Assembly (NCBI GenBank): GCA_010356995.1
Contig: ML996691.1
Coordinates: 463,441 to 527,440, forward strand
Reading direction: 5' to 3'
Origin: Trichodelitschia bisporula
Lineage: Eukaryota; Ascomycota; Dothideomycetes; Phaeotrichales; Phaeotrichaceae
Length of the DNA stretch: 64,000 nt
The position numbers and the translations under genes were made by a program. This document shows, piece after piece, positions 24,941 to 34,576 of the stretch (within the stretch, counting starts at the first letter, position 1; each line of letters starts with the position of its first letter). The notes beneath the pieces are model-generated. The model did no database searches and was not told where the DNA came from. It saw nothing but the letters and a program-made list of their open reading frames with translations.

Positions 24941-25917
24941 ATGTCCACTAAGCTCTCCCCGACCCTCAAAGCGCTCATCATCGCGTCCCATGCGCGCCCA
25001 AACCCCGTGCCCGTCCCCACCGCCATCGCCACCCTATACGCGCGCATTAGCCGGGAAGCGGAATCTCACGGCGTCGGCCCCGGCGCCTGGCTGTGTATCG
25101 CGGTACGATGGGCACCCGAGTTGAATCCAAAGCTGATGACATTAGCTAGGCCGGCGCGACGCTCACACTGAATTGCCCCGCTGCGTTGCCGCTTCTCCAT
25201 GCGCAGATTGCGCCGCCGGATGCGGGTGTTGAGGCGCAGGTGCGGGCGGCGGAACTGATTCGCGAGGTTGGACTGAAGTGTATCTCATTCAATGGAGTGG
25301 GTAGTTCCTCGGCCTCATTGTGCTGTGGGCGCGTCTGACAGGAACAGATTCCTCGCACGATAAATGCCCTTAACGCATTCCGCGCCGCACTGCCCGGGAA
25401 TGTAACCTCCGCTCTCTCGACGACACCCTCACGACATATCACCCACTCCAATGTTTCCGCAATTGAGGCGCGAGGCCGCGCACTTTGGGACTCTATCTAC
25501 AACCCATTTGAGGTGAAGCTACTGGGCAAGCTGGCGGCCGCACATCCGGACCTTCCGGTACACATTCTCGACTCCCACTACGGACCGCTACTGGCTGATC
25601 CGCCGGGCGAGATGGACTTGGGAAGGGTGGGGCGGATAGGCACGAGCCTGATTGCTATAGCATGTTTGAGAGCACAGGCGGGGGTAGGGCCACAGGTTCT
25701 GAGCCATGTATTTGGGTTGAGGAAGGGGGTTGAGGAACTGGCTGGGCAGAAGAAGGAACATGAAGGTGTGGAGACCGACGGTGAGCTCGGTATGGGAGAC
25801 ATACAGTGGCTCAGGGGTGACGAGGGCTGCGAGTGGGTGCTGGATGTTGTTGATCGTGTAACGGGAGTGATTGGACGGGAGGGAGGCGAGGCGGGAGCCG
25901 CGAAGGCGAAGTTATAG
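24941..25917 (+). CDS. AhpD/carboxymuconolactone decarboxylase-like protein
   Basis: Three exons (24941-25102, 25150-25296, 25348-25917) with introns of 47 and 51 nt, all phase 0, give 292 residues. The spliced N-terminal half reads WLCIA/AGATLTLNCPAA, then AAELIREVGLKCISFNG joined to IPRTINALNAFR. This helical layout matches the fungal AhpD-like fold family (carboxymuconolactone decarboxylase/alkylhydroperoxidase D type). The CxxC peroxidatic motif of true AhpD is absent, so peroxidase activity is not supported. The C-terminal part (VHILDSHYGPLLADPPGEM, RIGTSLIAIACLRAQAG) continues the all-alpha pattern. There is no signal peptide. The assignment rests on motif recollection, so the function is open. 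Confidence 0.65.
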
Positions 25918-26461
25918 AGTAGAGCCTGAGCTCCTGCGCCGTGAGATCGGAAAGCAACATGCTAGATTTTCGAGTGACATTGCTTGATATGGATCGGGTC
26001 CAGTTCTCATGCGGCAGTACTGCATCTACTGGCCTTTGATTCCTCAAGTCCGTTGCAGGAAGGTCTGCTGTAGGGCCCAACCGCTGTCAGTCTGAGCTCT
26101 TCGTGTGTACCGCAAGTTTTGTGTCTCCTGTCGAAAAGTGGCAGATGTTGGGCACCTTGTAAGTCGAAGTCTACTATGTAAATGTGCTCCGAATATCGAC
26201 GAAACTGCAGCAAAACGATTGGAGGGCGCAAGGCTTGACATTCTGCCTGAGGCCTGTTTGGCCAAGCCGGTCAGCGCGGGGGGCGACTGTTGACAGGGGC
26301 TCGCACAACAGGTGGTGGGGTAAACAAACAAATCAAGTCTCCATACATCCACCACAACATCCACGAACCACGGCTTTCACGAACAACAACAAGCTGGGCG
26401 GTTCCTCTTTTTTGACCGCTACCCTTTCCATTGCCCACATCGCCAGTTGCGGCCTCACAAG
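25918..26461. promoter_or_regulatory. Intergenic region upstream of BUB1
   Basis: 544 bp between the AhpD-like stop and the BUB1 ATG. It contains the 3' flank of the former and the promoter/leader of the latter. No separate gene is supported. Confidence 0.4.
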
Positions 26462-29400
26462 ATGGCGGCCACCGGGGATCTGATCGACTTCAGCGTGATC
26501 GAAGACCATAAAGAAAATATCCAGTCCTTACCAGGCGGCCGGTCAGCACGCACTCTGGCCTCTGTAGTCGCACCACTGCAGCAGCGAAATTCTCCGTCTT
26601 TGTCCGACACTCAGAACCTGAAAGAGTCGGTTAAGCAGGAATATGAGAAGGAGCTGGAGGCAATAGACGAGGCGGACGACCCTCTCGACATCTACGATCG
26701 CTATGTCAAATGGACCATGGATGCCTACCCTGCGGCACAAGCCACCGCAGAATCGAGTCTGCTTCCTTTGCTTGAAAGAGCCACGAAGGCCTTCCTCAAC
26801 TCGTCCCACTACAAGAACGATCCGCGGTACCTCAAACTCTGGCTGCTCTACATCCGCTTCTTTTCCGACTCACCACGCGAGACCTTCGCTTTCCTTGCCC
26901 GGAACAATATTGGGGAGGGTCTAGCTTTGTTCTACGAGGAATATGCGGGTTGGTTGGAGGGCGCGGGCCGTTGGACACAGGCAGAGGAGGTCTTTTCCAC
27001 AGGCATTGATCGGGAAGCAAGACCGAGTGAGCGCCTGATACGGAAGTTCGCTGAGTTTCAGCACCGGCGGGATACCAAGGCCCAAGAGTCGGACGGTCCG
27101 ACGAGCCCAGCACTTCCGAAGTCCAGACCCGCTCTGGCCGCAAAGGTGGACCCATTTGCGAGCGCTACGCCTGCCGAGGACGACCCACAGGAACGGGATC
27201 GAGCTGCCGCTGCGGCAGCCCCAAAGACATCACGCAAGAAGCTGGCCATATTTTCGGATTCGACAGACGCGCCAACCCCCGGTGCCGTCGATGGTGGCCA
27301 GGTTTGGGGCCACATTGGGTCGCTGAAGGATCGAAAGAAGGAGAACATGCGTGAGGCGCGGCCTTTGGCCGGGTCAACACTTGACGGAGGCAGGCGGATT
27401 GGGAGTGGTTCCAAGATGCTGGTCTACAAGGACGAGGTATGTTCCCTGCATCCAACGCCATCCTCATTCTTATACGATTACAGGACTAATTGCTTTCTTA
27501 TGTTGTACTTTACACAGACCGTAGGCACATCTAATGAGGATAAATGGGCAACGCAAATACATGCCGACAGAGTCATCGTAAACCCCCGAACCGGACGGAA
27601 GGAATACGTTTTTTCCGCCCTGGAGCTCGTATACCCAGATGGTTATGAGGATGAGTCGAACATTGAATACTGCTTTGAGGAGCTGCGCGCAAAGAGTCGA
27701 GGCTGGCTGGATATCGATTGGAACGAACGTAGAGCTGCAGTGCCGGATGTGCCACAGGAAACTCCAGTTGAGGTGGAAGAGGAAGCTCCAGATGAAGTGC
27801 ATGAGGAAGCTCCGGATGAAGTGCAAGAGGAAGCTCCGGATGAGGTGCAAGAGGAAGCTCCAAAGGCCGATGAAGTTCACATGGATGCTCCAATGGGCAA
27901 GCTCTCCGTGTTCCAGGATGCGCTGGTGGACGTACCTACGAAGATCTCCGTATTTCGAGAGGAATCGGCGCCTCCAACTTTGTCGGACAACGTACGATCT
28001 CCACTGGCAGCGTTCGGCAGCGATAAAAATGGCCGGCGGCCTCCAAAAGCCGAAAAGATTGCAGTTCTCCGCGACAGTCCCTCCAGGGCGTCTGAGAATC
28101 CCTTCCCAGAGCCACTTCAGGCGTCGCTGCAACCGCAAGGAGGCCAACCCCTGAAGAGTCGCTCCATTGCTGTGCTTCGTGATGCCCCGATAGTGGATGA
28201 CATTGGCCCTCGCCATCCGGTGTCCCAGGGCTCGAAAGTGCCACTCCTTCCGGCGGATGACGAAAATGACGAAAACGCCATACACACTCCCAAGGATGTA
28301 CTCGCACCAAAGAAACCCCGGAAGCTGCACCGCGAAGACCGGGCTAATCGTACTCGGAAGATTAAAGTAACTGAGATCCATTCGGCGACAGAGACAGGTA
28401 ATAGTGAAATTTTGCAGGGCTCAACATCTTGGCTGACCCTCACAGTGAAAGCGAATCTCGCTTCTCCCATGGGCCCCAAGAAGAAGCTGAAGAAGTCTTC
28501 GGAACCTACAATGACCGTCACTATCCACACAAAGGAAGCAATGAGTGAGATCTACGACATCTTCAACCAGCCGCTGAAGTCGCAGGCGGAAGCGGAGAAG
28601 ACGGAGGACGATGATGAAGATGAGAGCGAAGACGAAAGTGAAGAAGAAGAAGAAGATGACGACGAAGATGATTACACCAGTGGTGGGGAAAGCACAACAA
28701 CGGGCAGGATATTTGCTGCGAGTGAATACGGCGATACGACGACCGGCTTCACGGCCAACGGGGTGGCCCTTGATGTGACGCTCGGAGACGATACCGCCTG
28801 GTCAGACCCGACGGAATTGAAGCATCTGAATTTGGGTGGAAAGTCGTCGAACGCAGAGGACTCGGACGAGGCTAGCAATGCTTCAGATGACGACGCCACT
28901 GGTGAGACCGCCGGTGAGCTTACCGGTGATCACACTGGAGAACGAACCTCTAGCTCCGCAGCGTCGGTTGAACACGGCAATGACACCGCGAGTTCCATTC
29001 CGGAGTCAGCGGATGGGCCTCAAGTGCCTGCTCTGCCAATTCGCCAAAAGGGCCCTAACCGGCTACCGTTTATGACCCCTATTGTGGAACGGACCGAGTC
29101 ATCAATAGGTGCAATGACGGCCTTTGCAGAGAAGGAGCACGTCGGGATGAAAACTCCTAGTCGGGAGAACAATGCCCATGCACCGTCAATTGAGTCAGGC
29201 GAAGAAGACCCCTGGAGCAGTCCGTTTCAGGACATGCTCAAGGAAGCTGAGAACAAGGAGAACGCTAGGCGTGTGTTGCAGGCCAAGGGATCGCCCAACA
29301 AGCCGCGCTCGCCGCTGAAGACCAAAAAATCCAACTTGCTCCACGGCCGGGATGTTGTCACCGAGAAGGTTAACAGAGGCCCGATCATACAGGATATTCG

Positions 29401-30667
29401 TTGCAATCCGCTCGAAGAAGGCATCCGGTCCACAATTCTCACCCAGGTGCAGCCACCCCTTGCATCGTACAATGGGTACTTTGACCGAAGAGGGACATCT
29501 TTGGGTAGAAGCGCAGACATCCGGAAATACGCTAAGGCTGTGGCAAAGAGCGGCAAGCAATCAAGCGAGAAGACGCTCTCCAGCCTCGCAATTGCCCCCG
29601 TCATTTGCCTTGAAGGCGCCCGGCGCGAGTACACGGTCAGGCGGGAACTTGGCCGAGGGGCCTTTGCCCCCGTCTATCTGGCCGACAGCAGCGAACCCTC
29701 GGATGAGGCAGCCGATGATGTCGCAAGGATGGGTGAGGGCGCGTTCGGTGTGACACGCGGGACTCAAGAGGCACTAAAGATGGAAGATCCCCCATCAGCG
29801 TGGGAATTCTACATTATCCGCCAGGCAAAGCGCAGGTTGGGCGTATCTCGGCCGTGTGAGTCTATTGTCAACGTTCACGAAATGCACCTGTACGATGACG
29901 AGTGCTACCTCATCGAGGACTATCGGAACCAGGGCACGCTACTGGACCTTATCAACATCTGCAGGGCGGACGCTGCCGGTGGAGGCGCAATGGATGAGCA
30001 GTTGGCCATGTTCTTTACGATCGAGCTCTTCAGGACGATGGAAGCACTTCACGCCAAGGGACTGATCCACGGAGATATCAAACCGGACAACGTGCTTGTG
30101 CGGTTCGAAACTCTTCCGTCTGAGAACGCATGGACTGCACAGTACCGTCGCGATGGCACAGGAGGCTGGTGCCAAAAGGGCGTCATGCTAATCGACTTCG
30201 GTCGGGGCATCGACATGAAGGTGTTCAAGCCCGAGGCGCAGTTCATCGCCGACTGGAAGACTAGCGAAGCCGACTGCGCAGAGATGCGCGAGATGCGACC
30301 TTGGACCTTTCAGGTTGACTACCACGGCCTGGCCGGGGTAGTTCATAGCCTATTGTTTGGCAAGTACCTAGAGACTGCTTCGGAGCGCAGTGCCACACTT
30401 GGAGCGGGTGCTACAAAAACATACCGCACCAGGGAGAGCTTGAAGCGGTACTGGCAAACGGAGATCTGGGGAGAAGTTTTTAACCTCTTGCTGAATCCGC
30501 TCATGCACCTTGAAAGGGAGGAGGAGCGGAAGCTTCCTGTGGTCACGGGAATGCGGATGCTGCGAGAGCAGATGGAGCAGTACTTGGAGGCCAATTCCGA
30601 GAAGGGAGCTGGGCTGAAGGCATTATTGAGGCGTATGGAAACGGCGGTCCGAGAGCGTAGGAGATGA
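26462..30667 (+). CDS. bub1: Spindle-assembly checkpoint kinase BUB1 (Mad3/BUB1 type)
   Basis: Three exons (26462-27436, 27518-28397, 28446-30667) give 1358 residues. Both introns (81 and 48 nt) are multiples of three without stops, so the unspliced frame also stays open. The start is ATG 26462; the frame also extends upstream via a TTG. A KEN box lies at residues 17-19. The Mad3/BUB1 N-terminal region follows (about 52-190: YDRYVKWTMDAYP, LWLLYIRF, EGLALFYEEYAGWLE). The middle is long and disordered, with an EEAPDEVQ repeat and an Asp/Glu tract. The C-terminal kinase (about 1013-1330) has LGRGAFAPVY, the VAIK-type Lys in ALKMEDP, HGDIKPDNVL and DFG (LIDFGRG). BUB1 phosphorylates histone H2A at centromeres and delays anaphase. 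Confidence 0.95.
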   Translation: MAATGDLIDFSVIEDHKENIQSLPGGRSARTLASVVAPLQQRNSPSLSDTQNLKESVKQEYEKELEAIDEADDPLDIYDRYVKWTMDAYPAAQATAESSLLPLLERATKAFLNSSHYKNDPRYLKLWLLYIRFFSDSPRETFAFLARNNIGEGLALFYEEYAGWLEGAGRWTQAEEVFSTGIDREARPSERLIRKFAEFQHRRDTKAQESDGPTSPALPKSRPALAAKVDPFASATPAEDDPQERDRAAAAAAPKTSRKKLAIFSDSTDAPTPGAVDGGQVWGHIGSLKDRKKENMREARPLAGSTLDGGRRIGSGSKMLVYKDEVCSLHPTPSSFLYDYRTNCFLMLYFTQTVGTSNEDKWATQIHADRVIVNPRTGRKEYVFSALELVYPDGYEDESNIEYCFEELRAKSRGWLDIDWNERRAAVPDVPQETPVEVEEEAPDEVHEEAPDEVQEEAPDEVQEEAPKADEVHMDAPMGKLSVFQDALVDVPTKISVFREESAPPTLSDNVRSPLAAFGSDKNGRRPPKAEKIAVLRDSPSRASENPFPEPLQASLQPQGGQPLKSRSIAVLRDAPIVDDIGPRHPVSQGSKVPLLPADDENDENAIHTPKDVLAPKKPRKLHREDRANRTRKIKVTEIHSATETGNSEILQGSTSWLTLTVKANLASPMGPKKKLKKSSEPTMTVTIHTKEAMSEIYDIFNQPLKSQAEAEKTEDDDEDESEDESEEEEEDDDEDDYTSGGESTTTGRIFAASEYGDTTTGFTANGVALDVTLGDDTAWSDPTELKHLNLGGKSSNAEDSDEASNASDDDATGETAGELTGDHTGERTSSSAASVEHGNDTASSIPESADGPQVPALPIRQKGPNRLPFMTPIVERTESSIGAMTAFAEKEHVGMKTPSRENNAHAPSIESGEEDPWSSPFQDMLKEAENKENARRVLQAKGSPNKPRSPLKTKKSNLLHGRDVVTEKVNRGPIIQDIRCNPLEEGIRSTILTQVQPPLASYNGYFDRRGTSLGRSADIRKYAKAVAKSGKQSSEKTLSSLAIAPVICLEGARREYTVRRELGRGAFAPVYLADSSEPSDEAADDVARMGEGAFGVTRGTQEALKMEDPPSAWEFYIIRQAKRRLGVSRPCESIVNVHEMHLYDDECYLIEDYRNQGTLLDLINICRADAAGGGAMDEQLAMFFTIELFRTMEALHAKGLIHGDIKPDNVLVRFETLPSENAWTAQYRRDGTGGWCQKGVMLIDFGRGIDMKVFKPEAQFIADWKTSEADCAEMREMRPWTFQVDYHGLAGVVHSLLFGKYLETASERSATLGAGATKTYRTRESLKRYWQTEIWGEVFNLLLNPLMHLEREEERKLPVVTGMRMLREQMEQYLEANSEKGAGLKALLRRMETAVRERRR
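27779..27850 (+). repeat. Three 24-bp tandem units inside BUB1
   Basis: Units 27779-27802, 27803-27826 and 27827-27850 each encode EEAPDEV followed by H or Q. Partial units flank both sides. They form an acidic linker and stay in frame. Confidence 0.85.
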
Positions 30668-31279
30668 GGTTTGGACGGGGGTCGCGGTGTTGAGGTGTAC
30701 TGGCTGGCCGCTTGTTTGAGGGAGTTTGTTTAACGGAGTCATGATGGGATTGGCCGCTGAGTGTCTTTTTCTGATGTTTATACTTGCCTATTGGCTGTTC
30801 TTCGAGATAGGGACGACATGTCTGATGGAGCAAGGGCGTTTTACGAGGGGTTTGTGTTTGAGGGAGATCAAGAAGACTACTTTTGTAGAGACAACTTGAA
30901 TTGCCAGATATCACGTGAACGGTTGTATCCGCGCACCATTGAATTCGAAAATGTGGCGGATGTGTACGGCACGGTATATCTTGGCATTGTCCGCCACAAT
31001 GCGGGACGCGGGGTGTGGCGGTGAGGGGACAAGCACGAGCCACCAAGAAAGCTAACCGCGTTGCTCTCTGCCTGATGCCTGGGGCTCCTTGTGCTTCGTT
31101 CCTTTCCAACTGATGAACAAGCTAAAGGCATGGAATTGCTGCAACGCCCTTGATTCTGTGCAGTCGGTATCCCTCTCGCTTGTCACAGCGTAATTTCTCT
31201 CTGGCCACAACATCTCCTACCGCCCTCTCACGCCCTCTTCTCTCCTTCTTGCCTTGCAGTGCAAACGGCCCCGCTCGAC
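30668..31279. other. Intergenic between BUB1 and CSN3
   Basis: About 0.6 kb holding the BUB1 3' flank and the CSN3 promoter. The short frames present have no ATG or recognisable similarity. Confidence 0.5.
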
Positions 31280-32940
31280 ATGGCGGACTTAGCCTCACTG
31301 CTCCTAGAGTTCCCCCCGCAGGACGTAGAGCAGCTTACGCCGGAGGAATATGAGGCTCGGATCACTGCTTTTGTGGCGTCTCTACGCGAATACGGCCCAC
31401 AGAGGGCTGCGGCCGTTGACGCGGAGCAAGACTTGCTCAAGGTATGCTCGGTCCTTCGCGCACACTTCAGGAGCTGACGGAGCTGCAGATCTTAGATCCG
31501 TCTATCAACTCTATAGCGTACCTGTTTGTTCTCAGCTGCCGGGCAAGTCGCCGAACGTTGAAGGCCCGGCTCTTCGATTCCACCTTCTGGGACCGGGCGG
31601 CCGAGTTCCTGCGTACGTTCGATCCCGTGCAGGTCAGATATGCGGGCACAGATCTGAGGAACTTATTGGAGGTGGTCGCTTCATTGGCAATGCAGTCTCA
31701 GTCGGTGCGGATAACTCCAGGATGGCTGGCAGGAAGAGCTAACAGGGATAGCCGGCTGCAGCAGTGCTTCCTCTCCGAGATGCTATCTTCCGCCTCGATC
31801 CATCCTCAGGCACGTTCACCTCGAACCATGTCCTGTTTCTCCAACTTTGCATCTCGTCCCGCTGCTTCAATGAATCGCTTCCGATCCTCGAGAGCGTGAT
31901 TCATAGCTTCCCGACAGCCACACCACTGCAAATTGACGGGCCATATCCGTGCTCGGATCACCACGACAGCAGCGGTTACATCACATTGCAGTCGGGACTA
32001 ACGGCCCCAATCACTGTTAGCGACGTACAAGATTACTACTCCATGGGCGCCTTGATATACATCGGGCTTCACCAGTGGTATGAAGCTGCAATGTTCTTGG
32101 AGCATGTCTTGGCGACGCCATCGCAAGGTGCGGTAAGCGGCCTGATGGTGGAGGCATACCAGAGATGGGTGCTGATATCATGTATTTATTATGGCGAGGT
32201 AAGCAGTTCCGGCCTTCGGTTACGGGGATGCATTGACACTTGTACCAATAACAGGCGAAAGAGCTGTCGACCAAGCTGTATCAGCCAAATCTGATCCGGA
32301 CGCTGAAGGCGTGTTCTAAGGCCTACGATCACCTAGCCGAGGTTGTTCAATCAAGGAACGCTTCTCGTCTGCAGGCTGAGATCCTTGCTGGCCTCCAGAA
32401 GTGGCACGAGGTATGAGGGTGCATGGTGAGCAGGGCCAGGCTGACGCAATTCAGGACGGGAACCTCGGGCTCGTGCAAGAGCTTAAAACCAGCCTGCCAC
32501 TCTTCGCCGTGATCAACCTCCGGTGCACCTACGCGGCGCTGCCCATTACGGCGGTCGCCACCTTGCTGAATTTGACACCAGACGCTGCCACTGAGTTTGT
32601 TGAAGATGTCATTGAAGCCGGCCATATCAACGCCGTCCTCGAGTTTCCGGATGCGGCATCCTCGGGGCCGGTACTGCGGTTCTTCCATGATACATGCGGC
32701 GGCCCGCTCGTGACGACAGAAGATCAGCTCGTCGCGCAGCTGACGCAGCAGACCAGCAGGACGGTGCAGATTGCGAAGCACGTACGGGCGGCGAATCACC
32801 GCATCATGCTGCGCAATGACTACATTGACAGCCAGCGGCGGCGAGCAAAGCAGAAGCAAGAAGAGGTGCCAACGGCGGAGGTAGAGATGGGGTGGGACCC
32901 CACGGCTGTACCAGACGAGGACATCATGGTGGACTCATGA
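31280..32940 (+). CDS. csn3: COP9 signalosome subunit 3, with an unresolved junction
   Basis: Exons: 31280-31441, 31489 to about 31704, about 31762-32198, 32255-32410 and 32455-32940, for about 484 residues. The first intron is best placed at 31442-31488 (47 nt, CTGAC branch); the next AG upstream would leave only 29 nt. The C-terminal half has the PCI-type helices and winged-helix segment (KTSLPLFAVINLRCTYAALP, then VATLLNLTP, VEDVIEAGHINAVLEF). The N-terminal half (FDPVQVRYAGTDLRNLLEVV; LPLRDAIFRLDPSSGTFTS) matches CSN3. CSN3 is a scaffold of the complex that removes NEDD8 from cullins and, in fungi, affects development. Oddity: no canonical donor/acceptor pair between about 31690 and 31765 restores the frame across the second junction, so a small indel or unusual splicing is needed. 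Confidence 0.82.
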
Positions 32941-33533
32941 GTATCTCCAAGTGGAGTGAAAGCATGGCAGCATACTCGGTAATGGACAATTACCCATAAA
33001 TGACTACGTAAGCGGGAAGCAACGGCGCGTGCGCACGCCTTGTAGCTGAGCAGTGAATCAGGCTGAGAAATGGCGGTCAATGGTGCTTTAGCGGCAGGGC
33101 GAAGGCGGTTTCTGGCGCGAGAGACGCGGGGGTTTATTCGGGTTTCTGGGCAGAAAGAGCGTATGGAGTCTGGGGAGGAGGTGGGATGGGGTCCTAGATA
33201 TGAAGCTTGAAGGGTGTACTGGTAGCATTACAAGCGGAATACATATGATCTTGTTTCTCGGAGGTTCCCGCGAGTTCTGATGCAAGCATTGTGCCAGATG
33301 CTGTCTCTCGCAACCCCCCTGGCTTCAGTGCAATGAGATGCAAGCCTGGGGGGGAGGGGGAGAGGATTGTTCTTGACTGATCAAGCCTTTTGATGGCTTG
33401 CATGGCCTGCAGGAGTGCAGTTCGGCCGTCCTCTTAGTTCAATGAATGCAGACAGACATTGGATTTCTAGCGGGATACTGTGAGTAGTTGACAATTGGCA
33501 GGTCTGGATGAGGGGAGAAGTGCAGAAAGCCAG

Positions 33534-33536
<3 letters not shown>

Positions 33537-33578
<42 letters not shown>
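33537..33578. repeat. (GA)21 microsatellite
   Basis: 42 bases of perfect GA alternation inside a wider purine-rich stretch that runs to about 33640. Confidence 0.95.
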
Positions 33579-33583
<5 letters not shown>

Positions 33584-34002
33584 GGAGAGATGCAGAGAGA
33601 GAGAGAAGGGGAGAAGGGGGGGGGAGCAAGAGGAGCAAGAGAGGCTAGGGATTGAAGCGATGGCTTCTCATTGGCTTTTACCTCAATGAGCAAAGGCCAG
33701 ACGGATCTCCTGTCCTGGCCTGTCAAATGCCTCTTGTCCCTCTTGTTCCTCTTCGGTCACTTCTCCTGCTCTCCCCTTCGCTCTCCTCCCTTCTGTCTCC
33801 TCCTCTCCCTCGCCTCCCCTCGCCTCTATCCTGTCACTGCTACCCCTTCTTCTTCTTCGCCTTCTTCTTCCCCTGCAAAACTCCATCCTGTCTCTAATCC
33901 TCCTGATACTCCAAAAGCTCCCATACAGTATGTGGCTCTGACGAAAAGGTTAAAAAAAAGCAAAAATCGTTACGAAGTTCCCAAGTGCAACCACCCAAAA
34001 GT

Positions 34003-34024
34003 CCCCCCCCCCCCCCCCCCCCCC
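34003..34024. repeat. Poly-C run of 22
   Basis: An uninterrupted homopolymer, likely length-variable. It lies in the upstream region of the MIT-domain gene. Confidence 0.9.
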
Positions 34025-34399
34025 AAACAACTTCCCAACCCACAAAACTTCCTGCCTATTCAGCTAGTGTTGAACAAGCGCGTGCACAAATTGTCCTTTT
34101 CATCCAAGTGCAATTCCTCATAATCTATCTTATCCTGTCTATCTTCCTCACCTCCCGCTCGCCCTCCACAAAACCCCCCGGTTGCCCGGCTGCAGATACG
34201 AATAGAGACCAAGAGGTTCAGAAGGGAGAGAGAGGGTACTGTAACCCGCGAGTACATCTCCGAACAAAAAATAACGGGATACAACAACATACCTCCCAGC
34301 CAATCTCTTCCCTCCGAAACTCCCCCATACACACCCCATACCATACCTATCAACGCGAACGTCATTTCATGTCGCTCCTCGGCTCGTTACAATCATAAC

Positions 34400-34576
34400 A
34401 TGCCCGTCGCTCTTGCGCGTGGTGGCATGCATGAGCTTTCGCTACTTGCCCCTCGTTCTTCGTCGATTCGTCCGGCTATCGGCGGTCTGAAACCCGCGGG
34501 CTCACGGTCCAGCAGCACGAGCATCACCTCCTTCAGCCACGAGGAGCGGACGAGCCTCCCTCCACGATCAGCATGA
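34400..34576 (+). other. Upstream open frame overlapping the MIT gene start
   Basis: An ATG-initiated frame of 58 residues, Ser-rich (MPVALARGGMHELSLLAPR at the start; SFSHEERTSLPPRSA at the end). It ends in TGA at 34574-34576, overlapping the ATG at 34573 as ATGA. Its Ser/Arg/Pro composition resembles the downstream N-terminus. It is either a regulatory upstream frame or the true N-terminus separated by an indel or a missed intron. Confidence 0.5.

Larger units (their letters stand above)
32941..34572. other. Intergenic with purine and pyrimidine tracts; leader of the MIT gene
   Basis: About 1.6 kb. It contains a purine-rich segment with (GA)21 (33537-33578), then a pyrimidine-rich segment (about 33735-33900) and a 22-C run (34003-34024). 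A short upstream open frame (34400-34576) overlaps the MIT gene start. No independent gene is supported. Confidence 0.5.

Noticed and set aside
31442-31470. 29-nt first intron for CSN3
   Set aside because: It is too short for fungal splicing. The 47-nt alternative ending at 31488 has a CTGAC branch site and keeps the frame.
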